Positions 9,612 through 18,970 are shown, counted from the first letter of the stretch. The stretch: 64,000 bases of DNA from Polaromonas sp. P2-4 (GCA_024703855.1 CP087965.1:814001-878000); one strand, 5' to 3'. Notes: generated by a model from the letters alone, not told the origin. Numbers and translations: made by a program.

Positions 9612-10468
9612 TGGTGAACCAGAAGCACTGGCAGCACGACGACGCCGATCTGGACGAAGACTTGCTCTCGGTCGATGACGTCGCGCGCGAGGCCGCGCTC
9701 CTGGCCGGCGCGGGGCCTTCGCGCGAACGCATCGCCGAGCTTGCCGGCGGCAAGGCACTGCTGTCCATCGAGAACCTGCATGCAGGCTACGGCAAGATGA
9801 AGATTCTCCACGGCGTGAACCTGCAGGTGGCCGCCGGCCAGTCACTGTGCATGATCGGCCCCAACGGTGCCGGCAAATCCACGGTGCTGCATTCCATCTA
9901 CGGCTTTACGCGTATCACCGCAGGCAGCATCCGTGTTAACGGCGAGGACATCACGCGCTTGTCGCCGAACCAGAAGCTCAAGCATTGCGGCATCGCCTAC
10001 GTCCTGCAGGACAACTCGGTGTTCCCCGACATGACGGTGGAGGAAAACCTCCTGATGGGAGGCTACCTGCTGGCGCATCCCGACCAGGCCAGGGAAGCAG
10101 CCGAACGTGTGTTTGCAAAGTACCAGCCCCTGGCCCATCGCCGCCAGCAGCCGGCGCGAGTCCTATCAGGCGGAGAGCGGCGCCTGCTCGAAATCTCGCG
10201 TGCGCTGGTGATGAATCCGCGCATCCTGTTGGTGGACGAGCCGTCGATCGGACTCGAGCCGCGCTTCATCGATATGGTGTTTGAAATCCTGTCCGACCTG
10301 CAACGTGACGATGGCAAGGCCATTGTCATGGTCGAGCAGAACGCGAAGAGGGGTCTGCAATTCGCCGACATCGGCTACGCACTGGTTTCGGGGTCGGTCG
10401 CCATAGCGGGCACCGGCGCCGAACTGCTCGAAAATCCGGACGTTGGACGCCTGTTTCTCGGCGCCTAG
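9611..10468 (+). CDS. livF: ABC transporter ATP-binding protein, LivF family, with N-terminal extension
   Basis: A 285-residue ATPase, about 50 residues longer than usual LivF (about 235). The ATPase domain begins at LLSIENLHAGYGKMKIL near residue 53. Walker A is GPNGAGKST, the signature LSGGERRLLEI, Walker B ILLVDEPSIGL, with a switch region VMVEQNAKRGL. The extra amino terminus (MVNQKHWQHDDADLDEDLLS) is acidic and polar and leads into a short helix-like part containing EAALLAGAG. ATG 9611 abuts the livG TGA; GTG 9608 is an alternative. The frame is intact, so the extension is not an indel product. Confidence 0.85.
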   Translation: MVNQKHWQHDDADLDEDLLSVDDVAREAALLAGAGPSRERIAELAGGKALLSIENLHAGYGKMKILHGVNLQVAAGQSLCMIGPNGAGKSTVLHSIYGFTRITAGSIRVNGEDITRLSPNQKLKHCGIAYVLQDNSVFPDMTVEENLLMGGYLLAHPDQAREAAERVFAKYQPLAHRRQQPARVLSGGERRLLEISRALVMNPRILLVDEPSIGLEPRFIDMVFEILSDLQRDDGKAIVMVEQNAKRGLQFADIGYALVSGSVAIAGTGAELLENPDVGRLFLGA

Positions 10469-10940
10469 CTGACCGATTCTTGATTCGGAAGCGAATCCAA
10501 CAATTGGAAGGCTCCGTCGGGATCACGGGTCGAACGCAGCCGGAGTGCAGACAGGTTGATGCGTGACGAGCCTACTTCTTGCCGCCAGCCGAAATCTCCA
10601 TGATCAAGCGTGCGGTGAGGCACAGGCGAGGCTCAATCGTTTCGGGGTTCAATCGCTCGTCCTCTGGGCATCCAGCTCATTGCAAAGGAGGCCCAATATA
10701 GATCTCGCGGCTTGGACGTTGCTGATTGCCGAAAGCGATGATGCCCGGATGAGGGGACTTTGAAGGACTGCTTTCTGTTGCGCCAGCATGGGACCGCTTC
10801 TGGCCGGTCCGGCAGGTCGAGATGTCGTCGCAACGACTGACTCGTTTCAGTCTGAAACAGTCACATACCAAGTAGACGTTCAAGGCGTTCCGCTTCCGCG
10901 TCAGCAAAGGCAGAGTTTCTTCACTACCGTTCAAACTAGC
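10469..10940. other. Intergenic, decayed sequence
   Basis: About 470 bases with no convincing gene. A short hairpin GATTCG-GAAG-CGAATC at 10482-10497 follows livF but lacks a T run. On the minus strand about 50 codons ending at 10466 read like a protein C-terminus (RINLSALRLRSTRDPDGAFQ) without a start or identifiable family, so this may be a gene remnant. Confidence 0.4.
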
Positions 10941-11427
10941 CTAAGATTTCTTTGGATAGTCCAGCGTCACTTGGTCGGGCTTGGACTTGCCGATGGCTGA
11001 CCACGACTTCGCATAGAAAGTGAATTCGGCGATAGCGCACGTCGGCATGTGGGTAATCTCAGTTGAGAGGTAATGCGCGAGTTCGGTCAACTCAGGGTTG
11101 TGGCCAACCAGCATCACCCGCTCCAGCTTGTGGTTAAGCTCCTGAATGACATCGAGCAAGTCATCCATCTGGCCGGCATACAGCCGATGATTCACCACGA
11201 TGTCCTTTCGCTTGTAATCCAGCATCTTGGCGATGACCACCGCTGTCATGAGCGCGCTTTGCCGGACTCGACATGATCAAATCAGCCTTGACATTGCGCT
11301 CCACCAATCGCTTACCCATCTTTGCGACGTCGCGTTCGCCGCGATCGTTTAATGGCCTGTCTCGGTCTGGCAATACAGTGTCATCCCAACTCGACTTGGC
11401 GTGGCGAATGAAGAATAGTGTTTTCAT
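10941..11427 (-). CDS. sixA: SixA-like phosphohistidine phosphatase (one frame break)
   Basis: Histidine-phosphatase superfamily protein of about 161 residues; E. coli SixA dephosphorylates histidine-phosphotransfer domains. The start MKTLFFIRHAKSSW contains the RHA(K) catalytic motif, with Arg/His at residues 8-9, and the second half carries the VMLVGHNPELTEL motif with the second catalytic His. One base is missing near 11258 (between SPAKRA and LMTAVVIA). The ATG at 11427 follows AGGATG. It stands alone, separated from neighbours by non-coding sequence on both sides. Confidence 0.75.
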
Positions 11428-11988
11428 ATCACATCCTATATGGCCGGGGTATCCACTGTCTACGGCCTCGTCGTGCTCGTCGTACAGGCTCTCGCTGTCC
11501 ATTACAGTAAGTTCGGCCTACGGCACTGCATCAAGGTGATGGCGGTAGCTCAACTGTCCGTGGAAACGGGTCAAGTTCAGTGATGACTTGCTACTCGAAT
11601 GACAGGAAAGCAGCGTTTGCCGGTGGCCAACGGCAGCTTTCTGGAATTCCAATTTCAAAGTTTTACCGACCGGTCAGCGGTCATTCGTGGCAGCCCGCAG
11701 CGAGCCCAAAGCATCGGTGATCGGGCACCCGGGCCAAGCTCGTGGCCGCAGCCGAGGGCATGATCGACGTCAGCCCTGGAGGATTCGGTGTCGGCTTCGA
11801 CAGGAATTCCCGACAAGGTTCCCGCCATGTTGAGCTGAGCATCATCGGCTCGAGCGGCCGGTTTACGAGGTGACGATTCCGCATTCGTTTCGCCGAATCC
11901 CTACGTGCGGCGGAGCCGTAAGCCGATTTCCCGGGCCGGCAAACGGGGCCCAGTACAGCGAGTGGCACGCTCCCGCGCCGCGCCGATG
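11428..11988. other. Intergenic, decayed accessory sequence
   Basis: About 560 bases with no supported gene. Open stretches on both strands lack ribosome sites and family resemblance. An 18-bp word at 11709-11726 is identical to 5304-5321. One plus-strand frame near 11730 (TRAKLVAAAEGMIDVSPGG) weakly resembles the start of a TetR-type domain but breaks off, so it is at best a fossil. Confidence 0.4.
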
Positions 11989-12777
11989 TCAGACCAAGGC
12001 GGTCCAGCGGGCCCGCCCTGCCAAGGACTTATCGGAACAGGTGAGTTCCTTGTCGCTCCCCAGTAGCCGACAATCATCTGCAATCTCGAACTCCGAGCAC
12101 AGAGGATCACCGCCTGACTTTCCAACCACTCGTGGTGCCTTGGCGCCGCTGGCCGCCATCGGATAGAGAATGTCTTTAACCTGTTGTTCAATCAGGGCAC
12201 GCTTCTCTTCAACCACGAGAATCTCGTCCAGTCCTAAAGCGAACTCCCTGACGACACTGGGCTCAAGCGGCCAGACCATGCCGAGTTTCAAGAGGGCAAC
12301 ACCCCGGGATGCGAGCTCGTTTTCGCCTAGACCCAGCATCGACAGAGCCTCGCGTACGTCGTTGTACGGTTTGCCCGCGGCGATAATCCCGAGCCGAGAG
12401 CCGCTGCCCTTCGCAAGAATACGGTTCAGCCCGTTGGCCCGACAGTAAGACAGCGCCAATGGCAATTTGGAGCGAACGAGTCGCGGCTCCTGGTCGGCCC
12501 ACACATCCGGCCAGCGGATATGTACGTTTTCCGGCGCTTTGAAGTCCTTGGGAGGCCGACATTCGACGCGAAACGGATCCACGTCCGCTACCGAGGTGGT
12601 TTCCACAATGTCGGAGACGCACTTCATTCCCACCCACAGCCCCGATGCGCGACTCATCGCCCACCCATGGATTCCGTAGTCGAGGTACTCCTGGACGTTG
12701 CTCGGATACAGGATGGGGATGAACGACGCGATCAGTAGCTGCTCACTCTGGTGTGCGAACGGCAACCTCACGCGCAT
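11989..12777 (-). pseudogene. Indolepyruvate ferredoxin oxidoreductase, internal fragment
   Basis: About 260 codons match an internal part of the long (about 1150-residue) fused indolepyruvate:ferredoxin oxidoreductase of proteobacteria. Visible landmarks are NVQEYLDYGIHGWAMSRASG, DPFRVECRPP, RLGIIAAGKPYNDVREAL and LDEILVVEEKRALIEQQVKD. Both the N-terminal thiamine-diphosphate domain and the ferredoxin/gamma parts are absent, and the protein stops after DKSLAGRARWTALV, which is unrelated. The enzyme would convert aryl pyruvates to aryl-acetyl-CoA, but this fragment cannot be functional. It is evidence of a decayed island. Confidence 0.75.
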
Positions 12778-13089
12778 CCGATTGCCTACTCAATAGCGGG
12801 CCATGTGTAAATTTGATGACAGCCGATCTGTACATTTCCTGTAGCCGTGCGTCGCCGGAGGTCTTTGCCATGCGCGTGCAATACGTCCAATGTTCCAGCT
12901 GTACGCGAGCATCGGCATCGACGGCCATCACCAAGCGGATGACTGCAAGCCTGTCATGGCCCATAGCAATGCTGTGCGTGAGCAGCAGCGAGCGCGCAAT
13001 CGTGGCTCAGCGCGCTCAAGGTCACTCGTATCGTTACGAAATCCTGCGCGCAAAGCGTGCTTCATGGTGCGGATGGGTTGTCGTTTCAT
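12743..13089 (-). CDS. Hypothetical small protein (possible frame break)
   Basis: An ATG at 13089 is preceded by a strong GGAGAA site and opens MKRQPIRTMKHALRAGF, a basic amino terminus. That frame stops after about 54 codons. A one-base change between 12975 and 13030 would join it to a better-looking segment (LTHSIAMGHDRLAVIRLVMA ... LEHWTYCTRMAKTSGDARL) giving about 115 residues. I recognise no family. Position next to the oxidoreductase fragment suggests leftover island sequence. Low confidence that it is expressed. Confidence 0.3.
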
Positions 13090-13184
13090 GTTTTCTCCAT
13101 GACGAGAATTTATAGCCACGCGTGTCCAGTCTCAATGCCCGAAAAGCCCGCACAGCTTGCGCGTTTCGGACATCTGGCGAGCAG

Positions 13185-14234
13185 TCAGCTCTTTTCGGGC
13201 TCCTCGATCTGCCGGCGTCGATACTCTCCGGGCTGCAGTCCGTTCCATCGTTTGAACGCACGGTGGAAGGCGCTCGCCTCCTGGAAACCAAGGCGCGCTG
13301 CAATGTCGTCGACACTCATACTGCTATTGCAGAGGCAGTCAATCGCGACGTCATTGCGCAGTTGGTCCTTGATCGCCTGAAAGCTGGTTCCTTCCCCTTC
13401 CAGGCGCCGGCGCAGGGTCGTGGCCGTGGTTCCGAGCTCGCTCGCGAGCTGCTCGAACCCCGGCCAATTTCCGGGATCCCCGACGTTGCCCCTCAGGCGG
13501 CGGCGGATTTGAGCGGTCCAGCTGTCCTCGTTGCGATACTTCAGGAAGACCGACTGCGGCGCAGTCCGCAAAAACTGCTGCAGGGTTGCCGCGTTCTGGA
13601 CGACGGGCGCGGAGAGCACTCGGCCTTCGAACTGCATTGTCGTTTGCGGCGCGTCGAAGCTAATGTCGTCGCAGTACATCAGCCTGTACTCCTGTGCATA
13701 CGGCGGGCGAGCATGCGTGAACGTCACTTTGGAAAGCGGCACCCTGCGGCCGCCCAACCAGCACATGAGCCCGTGCACGAAGATCAGCAGCGTCTCGTCC
13801 GCGAAGCGGCGATCTTCTGGGTGGTCAATCCGGTTCGTAACGCGAACCACTGCTTTGCCGGCTTCCAGGGACAGCTCACCCCCGATCTCATCGAGGAAAA
13901 CGGAGAAGCCGCGCAACATCCTCTTGAGTGCACGGTCCAGATCCGCGCACGAGAGAACGGCTTGGCACAGGAGCGCAAAACTGCCGACCTTCATGGAGCT
14001 GCGGTCGCGCCCGAAGAACTCATCGTCCAGCTCACGTGCGACCGCCAGCCACAGCGCGGAATACGCGTTGGCTGGCACCCGGGTATGTGGCGCTTCCAGC
14101 AGGTGCGGCGGGATGCCAGCTGCGCCGAGGGCGCGCTCGCGAGCGGCCGCGGCCAGGTGCGACACCGCGGCCTGCGACACCGCGGCCTGGACAAAGTGCA
14201 TCGACACGGTATGCTTCTCGATGGCGTCGCTCAT
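13185..14234 (-). CDS. AraC family transcriptional regulator (arabinose-binding-like N domain)
   Basis: Regulator of about 349 residues. The N-terminal two thirds match the Arabinose_bd-type domain of OruR/GliR-like regulators (ANAYSALWLAVARELDDEFF, LRGFSVFLDEIGGEL). The C-terminal double helix-turn-helix is clear: LASELGTTATTLRRRLEGEG, then VDDIAARLGFQEASAFHRAF and the closing WNGLQPGEYRR. Start ATG 14234 has GGAAAG upstream. The frame stays open upstream to about 14534 but without resemblance. A 15-bp tandem duplication near 14159-14188 encodes a repeated AAVSQ/AAVSH. Target unknown; no neighbouring catabolic operon is intact. Confidence 0.8.
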   Translation of the reverse strand: MSDAIEKHTVSMHFVQAAVSQAAVSHLAAAARERALGAAGIPPHLLEAPHTRVPANAYSALWLAVARELDDEFFGRDRSSMKVGSFALLCQAVLSCADLDRALKRMLRGFSVFLDEIGGELSLEAGKAVVRVTNRIDHPEDRRFADETLLIFVHGLMCWLGGRRVPLSKVTFTHARPPYAQEYRLMYCDDISFDAPQTTMQFEGRVLSAPVVQNAATLQQFLRTAPQSVFLKYRNEDSWTAQIRRRLRGNVGDPGNWPGFEQLASELGTTATTLRRRLEGEGTSFQAIKDQLRNDVAIDCLCNSSMSVDDIAARLGFQEASAFHRAFKRWNGLQPGEYRRRQIEEPEKS

Positions 14235-14922
14235 CGCAGTACCGGCTTTCCGCGGTCTCGCAAGTGCACTGCCTTCTTGAACCCCTCTGCTCGCCACAAC
14301 GCGGACACCCTGTGCCTCAGCCTGAGCTCGGTCCACAGCGACCCGGCCGTCTTTTGGCAGCGTGTTTTTTATTGCGTTGAGCTTGTCGGGCCCGCTCATC
14401 AGGATCCGGGCGATTCCGGGAAAAGCGCCATCGTGCGAGGCGACGACGTTGCCAAACGTGACCATGACAGACTCCTTAAGTCTGCTGCCAACTCTACCCA
14501 ACTCTAGCGGCACACGCTGTCGTTTGAACGACAACGCTATCCCTTAGCGCTCCGGAATTCGCCGGGGTCCTACCGATGGTCGCACTCGTGTCTGTCGCCC
14601 TTCCGGTTCACATTCAATTCAGAGGAACGCATTCATGAAACGCAGATAGTTGATCAAGAACGTCGGCGGCATCGGCGGTCCACGCGCAGGTCTCCATTCG
14701 CTGGGGCGTGGCAAGCAGTGAAACCGAAACGGCTTCCGAGCATGTTCGCTTTTGGCTGCGTGAGCGGTCAGTCGCATCCAGAGGCTGAACTGCCCTTGAC
14801 GGCCATAAGCGGACAGTCGAGGTTGAGCGGGCACACAGCCTAAAACCTTGATCGAAATTCTGGACAAGGCGCTGTAGTAGTGCCCTGGACCGGCATTCCC
14901 CCATTCCATAATCATTGTGCTT
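14235..14922. other. Intergenic, no gene seen
   Basis: Almost 690 bases without a supported gene. Minus-strand open frames at 14614-14904 and upstream of araC lack start signals and family resemblance. Short phrases such as AGCGGACAGTCGAGGTTGAG look like generic intergenic repeat debris. It separates two regulators (AraC and Crp type) that both point leftward. Confidence 0.45.
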
Positions 14923-15627
14923 TCATGCACCGAGCGCAAATTTTTTCAACCCTTCGAGATCCAGTACCTCGATCGATCCGTATTGCACCCTTATCAAGCC
15001 GGCATTTTCAAGTTCGTGCAAAGCACGGTAGGCAGTCTGCCTTGCCATACCGGTAAGTCGACCAATCTCCTCCTGGGAAATGTCTATGCGGGGTTGCGTG
15101 TTCGGATAGAGCTGTGGGTTGAAGAGTTCGGCTAGGCAGTACGCCACCCGGGTATTCACATCCCCCAGGCGTAGGCCTTCGACCAGCGCGACGTAGTAGC
15201 CTAAACGGGCGTTCAGTTGGTCGATAAGCCAGCGGCTGAACGAATGGCTGTTATCCAGCAGCCAGAGAAAGGTGGCCCGAGGCACGAAAGCTACAGTGCT
15301 GTCGCGAATGGCCACAACGGCATAAGGGCGTGGTTCGCCTTTCAGTACGGCTCCTTCGCCGAACCATGCGCCGCCGGGAACGCCAGCAAACGTTGTAGCC
15401 CGGCCATCGGCAGACACCGTGTCAACCTTGACCAAGCCATCAACGACGGCCAGCCAGTGCTCAGATGGTGATTCGCGAAGGCATATCGTAGCCCCAGCCG
15501 TGAAAGTACGAGTCACGACGTCGCTACAGACACGATCAAACTGTTCTTGGGAAAGTCCCTCACGCCATGGAGAAGAGGCGAGAAATTCCAGCAATTTGTT
15601 GCGTTGTGTTGTCTGGTGAACATTCAT
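14923..15627 (-). CDS. Crp/Fnr family transcriptional regulator
   Basis: Intact 234-residue protein. The N-terminal cyclic-nucleotide-binding-like beta roll spans about residues 20-140 (LVKVDTVSADGRATTFAGVP, GAWFGEGAVLKGE). A dimer helix follows, then a C-terminal winged helix with ISQEEIGRLTGMARQTAYRA as recognition region. Only Cys34 and Cys48-like residues are seen, not the four-cysteine cluster of Fnr, so it is not an oxygen-sensing Fe-S Fnr. The stretch GEGAVLKGEPRPYAVVA resembles Crp-type effector pockets. It is divergent from the nitroreductase operon across 280 bp and is its likely regulator. Confidence 0.85.
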   Translation of the reverse strand: MNVHQTTQRNKLLEFLASSPWREGLSQEQFDRVCSDVVTRTFTAGATICLRESPSEHWLAVVDGLVKVDTVSADGRATTFAGVPGGAWFGEGAVLKGEPRPYAVVAIRDSTVAFVPRATFLWLLDNSHSFSRWLIDQLNARLGYYVALVEGLRLGDVNTRVAYCLAELFNPQLYPNTQPRIDISQEEIGRLTGMARQTAYRALHELENAGLIRVQYGSIEVLDLEGLKKFALGA

Positions 15628-15907
15628 CTCGTTACCACCGATCGAAAGTTTTACTGATTAATGATCGCCTTCTAAGGCCGTCCAATCACCCCGAAGCAGC
15701 ATTCGATGCTGGGTAGCGGTAGGACTACTAACGATGGCAATACTAACCAGCAATGGCAGCGTCGCCAAGAATGTTATCGAGAGAACATTCATTTCTACCC
15801 ACTTCTCCGACAATTTCCCTCGGATCAACTCAAGTACGGTTCTCGATGAAATTTTGGTGACGACACACCAGATCGTGTTGATTAAATTTTTGCTTAGAAG
15901 ATGAAAT
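15628..15907. promoter_or_regulatory. Divergent control region, crp-type gene / nitroreductase operon
   Basis: A relatively AT-rich 280-bp gap between divergent genes. It contains TGATTAATGATC near 15655 and GTTGATTAAA near 15879, each resembling half of a Crp/Fnr site (TTGAT-N4-ATCAA), but no complete symmetrical site. Promoters for both genes should be here. Confidence 0.4.
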
Positions 15908-16657
15908 ATGAGTATTCGATTTGCTTCACCGCCAAGTATCGCGACCGACGTGCTACGAAGCACTGTCGATTGGGCGCTTGTTACACGTCGTGCCACGCGC
16001 GCCTTCCTTCCTACGCCAGTTTCACGCACGGACGTGGAGGCCATCCTGGATGTGGCACGGTATTGTGCCTCTGGGGTTAATACGCAGCCCTGGCATGTTC
16101 ACGTTGTCATGGGGGCTGCAAAGGAACGGTTAACCGATGCAATCATGCGCGTATATAACGACTCATCGCGGATGGCCAAGCTCGACGAACCCTACGATTA
16201 CTACCCGCAAGAGTGGATCTCGCCATACATCGACCGGCGGCGAAAAGTCGGTTGGGATCTGTATGGATTGCTTGGCATCCATAAGAGTGACAAGGAGCGC
16301 ATGCATGCTCAACATGGTGGCAACTACCGCTTCTTTGGCGCCCCGGTCGGGCTCATGTTCACCATTGATCGGCGCATGGGACGGGGTAGTTTGATCGACT
16401 ACGGAATGTTCCTGCAAAGCATCATGGTCGCTGCACGGGCACGCGGCCTTGACACCTGCCCCCAGGCGGCGTTCACCCCGTTTCACCGCGTCATTACCGA
16501 GGAATTGGCTATTCCTGAGCAGCAAATGTTTGTCTGCGGCATGAGCCTGGGTTACGCGGATCCCAGCCGCATTGAGAACTCACTCGTTACCGACCGTGAG
16601 GCGGTTGGCAATTTCACTACCTTTCATGAAGCTACCAATAAGGAGAAAGAGCAATGA
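15908..16657 (+). CDS. Nitroreductase family flavoprotein
   Basis: Intact 249-residue FMN-dependent nitroreductase-fold enzyme. The N-terminal RRATRAFLPTPVS and CASGVNTQPWHVHVV motifs bind FMN phosphate and the isoalloxazine ring. The C-terminal GMSLGYADP motif is the usual closing signature (normally GxxlGypd). The central YDYYPQEWISPYIDRRRKVG segment is typical of the group acting on nitrobenzene or nitrobenzoate-like substrates, but the family also includes dehydrogenases and dehalogenases. Its stop shares ATGA with the following acyl-CoA synthetase, so the two act together, probably on an aromatic or acyl compound activated to a CoA ester. Confidence 0.85.
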   Translation: MSIRFASPPSIATDVLRSTVDWALVTRRATRAFLPTPVSRTDVEAILDVARYCASGVNTQPWHVHVVMGAAKERLTDAIMRVYNDSSRMAKLDEPYDYYPQEWISPYIDRRRKVGWDLYGLLGIHKSDKERMHAQHGGNYRFFGAPVGLMFTIDRRMGRGSLIDYGMFLQSIMVAARARGLDTCPQAAFTPFHRVITEELAIPEQQMFVCGMSLGYADPSRIENSLVTDREAVGNFTTFHEATNKEKEQ

Positions 16658-18306
16658 GTGCAAAAGCTTACTCAGAGGGTCTTGATAAGAGTGCTGCTAA
16701 CCATGTCCCTCTGACGCCCCTAAATTTCCTTGGTCGCACGGCTGACGTCTTTCCGCATCGAACCGCCATCATCCATGGAACCTTCCGCCAAACCTGGGCT
16801 GAAACACGCGACCGTTGTTATCGCCTCGCATCCGCGCTCGTTAAGCTCGGAATACAACCTGGCGACACGGTGTCGATCATCGCGCCGAACACGCCAGCCA
16901 TGCTGGAAGCTCACTTCGGTGTCCCTTTGTCAGGGGCAGTGCTCAATGCCATCAACTGTCGCCTTGATGCCGATGGGATTGCTTTCATTTTGCGCCACGG
17001 TGAGTGCAAACTGCTGATGGTGGATCGTGAATTTGCTCCGCTGGTAGTTAAAGCGCTGCAAGGCGTACCCACCCCACCTCGTGTGATCGACATCAACGAT
17101 CTCGAAGCACCTGCTGGTCCCGCCATAGGCGAGACCGATTACGAGTCACTTTTGGCTAGCGGAGATCCAACATTCCCTGGTCGTTGGCCAACTGACGAGT
17201 GGACTCCGATCGCGCTGAACTATACGTCAGGCACGACCGGGGACCCGAAGGGCGTGGTTCCAAGCCATCGGGGTACCTACCTCATGAGTCTCCTACAAAT
17301 GACCGACTGGGCACTGCCGCGAGCGCCAGTCTATTTGTGGACGCTGCCGATGTTCCATGCCAATGGTTGGTGTTTTACTTGGGCAATCACCGCAGCGGCA
17401 GGCACGCACGTGTGCCTACGGAAGGTGACGACGGCTAATGTGTTCACTGCTATTTCGGAATACGGCGTTGATCACTTCTGTGCAGCGCCGATAGTTATGG
17501 CTGGCATTGCCAGTACACCTGAGGCGGAGCGCCGACCGCTACCGCGCCGCGTGCGTGTATTGACAGCCGGATCTCCTCCGCCCGCTGCTGTGCTTGAAGC
17601 CGTCAGGGCCATGGGTTTTGATGTTGACCACGTCTTCGGCATTACCGAGATTTCTGGCACTCCGGTTAGTTGTGCATGGCAGACCGAATGGGACGAACTA
17701 CCCGCTGACCAGCAAGGTCGCCTGAAAGCACGTCAAGGAGTGCGCGCAGCAGCTTTGGAGAATCTCCTGGTTGCCGACCCTGATACGCTCGAACCGGTAC
17801 CACGAGACAGTGTAGCGACGGGCGAAATTCTGGTGCGTGGCAACACCGTGATGATGGGCTATCTGAAAAACCCTAGCGCTACCGCTAAGGCTTTTGCGGG
17901 CGGCTGGTTCCACACTGGCGACGTGGCCGTTGTGCATCCGGATGGCTATATGCGGATCACAGACCGCTCGAAGGACATTATTATTTCTGGCGGGGAGAAC
18001 ATATCGTCGGTAGAAGTGGAGGAGGTGCTGTACCGGCTCGCCGGAGTGCTGAATGCTGCTGTAGTCGCACAGCCTGATGACAAATGGGGTGAAGTGCCAT
18101 GTGCCTTCGTTGAACTTAAACCGGATGCGCCGCTCCTCACTGAAGCCGATGTCATCTCATTCTGTCGTGAACGGCTGGCGCACTTCAAGTGTCCCCGTCG
18201 CGTGGTATTTCTAGAGTTGCCGAAGACTGCCACGGGCAAGATTCAGAAGTTCCGGTTGCGCGAACTGGCTGGCAGCCACGATGCGATTACAAAACTGGCT
18301 GGATGA
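16654..18306 (+). CDS. AMP-dependent acyl-CoA synthetase
   Basis: Intact 550-residue ANL-superfamily ligase forming acyl-CoA from acid, ATP and CoA. The P-loop is YTSGTTGDPKGV near residue 190. Other landmarks are the aromatic region LPMFHANGWCFTW, FGITEISG, the A8 hinge GWFHTGDVAVVHPDGYMRI, and the A10 lysine in PKTATGKIQKF near the end. The HANGWCF region is typical of medium-chain/3-methylmercaptopropionyl-CoA-like or cinnamate-type ligases. Coupled to the upstream nitroreductase by ATGA overlap. Substrate not assignable. Confidence 0.88.
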   Translation: MSAKAYSEGLDKSAANHVPLTPLNFLGRTADVFPHRTAIIHGTFRQTWAETRDRCYRLASALVKLGIQPGDTVSIIAPNTPAMLEAHFGVPLSGAVLNAINCRLDADGIAFILRHGECKLLMVDREFAPLVVKALQGVPTPPRVIDINDLEAPAGPAIGETDYESLLASGDPTFPGRWPTDEWTPIALNYTSGTTGDPKGVVPSHRGTYLMSLLQMTDWALPRAPVYLWTLPMFHANGWCFTWAITAAAGTHVCLRKVTTANVFTAISEYGVDHFCAAPIVMAGIASTPEAERRPLPRRVRVLTAGSPPPAAVLEAVRAMGFDVDHVFGITEISGTPVSCAWQTEWDELPADQQGRLKARQGVRAAALENLLVADPDTLEPVPRDSVATGEILVRGNTVMMGYLKNPSATAKAFAGGWFHTGDVAVVHPDGYMRITDRSKDIIISGGENISSVEVEEVLYRLAGVLNAAVVAQPDDKWGEVPCAFVELKPDAPLLTEADVISFCRERLAHFKCPRRVVFLELPKTATGKIQKFRLRELAGSHDAITKLAG

Positions 18307-18545
18307 GGGGACGGCTGCTGACCCTTCAGGCCGGTCAAAATTTGCCTAGATTCCAGCGGCCTTTCTGTCTCAACGCACCACATCGGTAGCTTCACGCTCA
18401 ATGAGCGATAGCAAAGTGGTCTCAGCTGTACGATACCGGTCATTTAACAGTGACCGCTGATGGTCGAAGTAGACCTTCGATTGGATACAGAACCGGCCGG
18501 TTCTGACCGCCTGCAAATTTCCCCCGTCCGCACGATAATCCGCCC
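18307..18545. other. Intergenic, no gene seen
   Basis: About 240 bases between the acyl-CoA synthetase and gloA. It contains phrases such as ACCGCTGATGGTCGAAGTAG and GAACCGGCCGGTTC (a 14-bp perfect palindrome near 18491) that look like Comamonadaceae intergenic repeat debris. It marks the return to core-type genes. Confidence 0.4.
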
Positions 18546-18957
18546 ATGAGAATCCTCCACACCATGCTGCGCGTTGGCAATCTCCAGCGCTCCATCGACT
18601 TCTACACCCAGGTGCTTGGCATGAAGCTGCTGCGCACCTCGGAAAACCCGGCATACAAGTACAGCCTGGCCTTTGTCGGCTATGAGGGCAACCCGGCACA
18701 GGCCGAAATTGAGCTGACCTACAACTGGGGCACCGAGAGCTATGAGCTGGGCACCGCCTACGGCCACATTGCGCTGGGCGTGCCTGATGTCTATGTGGCC
18801 TGCGAGAAAATCAAGACGGCGGGTGGCAATGTCACGCGTGAAGCCGGTCCGGTCAAGGGCGGCAAATCGGTGATTGCCTTCGTGACCGACCCGGATGGCT
18901 ACAAGATTGAATTGATCCAGCGCGCAGAAGATGGCGGCGGCGCGGGGTTTGCGTTAA
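18546..18957 (+). CDS. gloA: Lactoylglutathione lyase (glyoxalase I), probable frame break at the end
   Basis: Glyoxalase I, which isomerises the methylglyoxal-glutathione hemithioacetal to lactoylglutathione. The start is [19 protein letters not shown] with metal ligand His5; Glu56 lies in the IELTYNWG segment, His75 in GHIALGV and Glu121 in YKIELIQ. All four Ni/Zn ligands are present. The raw frame continues to 19064 with 36 unrelated residues derived from a dispersed repeat. One G fewer in the GGGG at 18944-18947 gives the expected end GGGAGLR with TAA at 18955-18957, which I prefer. Confidence 0.85.
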
Positions 18958-18970
18958 GGCACTCAGCTTT

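Noticed and set aside
11730..11880. TetR-type regulator start
   Set aside because: Only about 15 residues look plausible, with no start codon, ribosome site or continuation.
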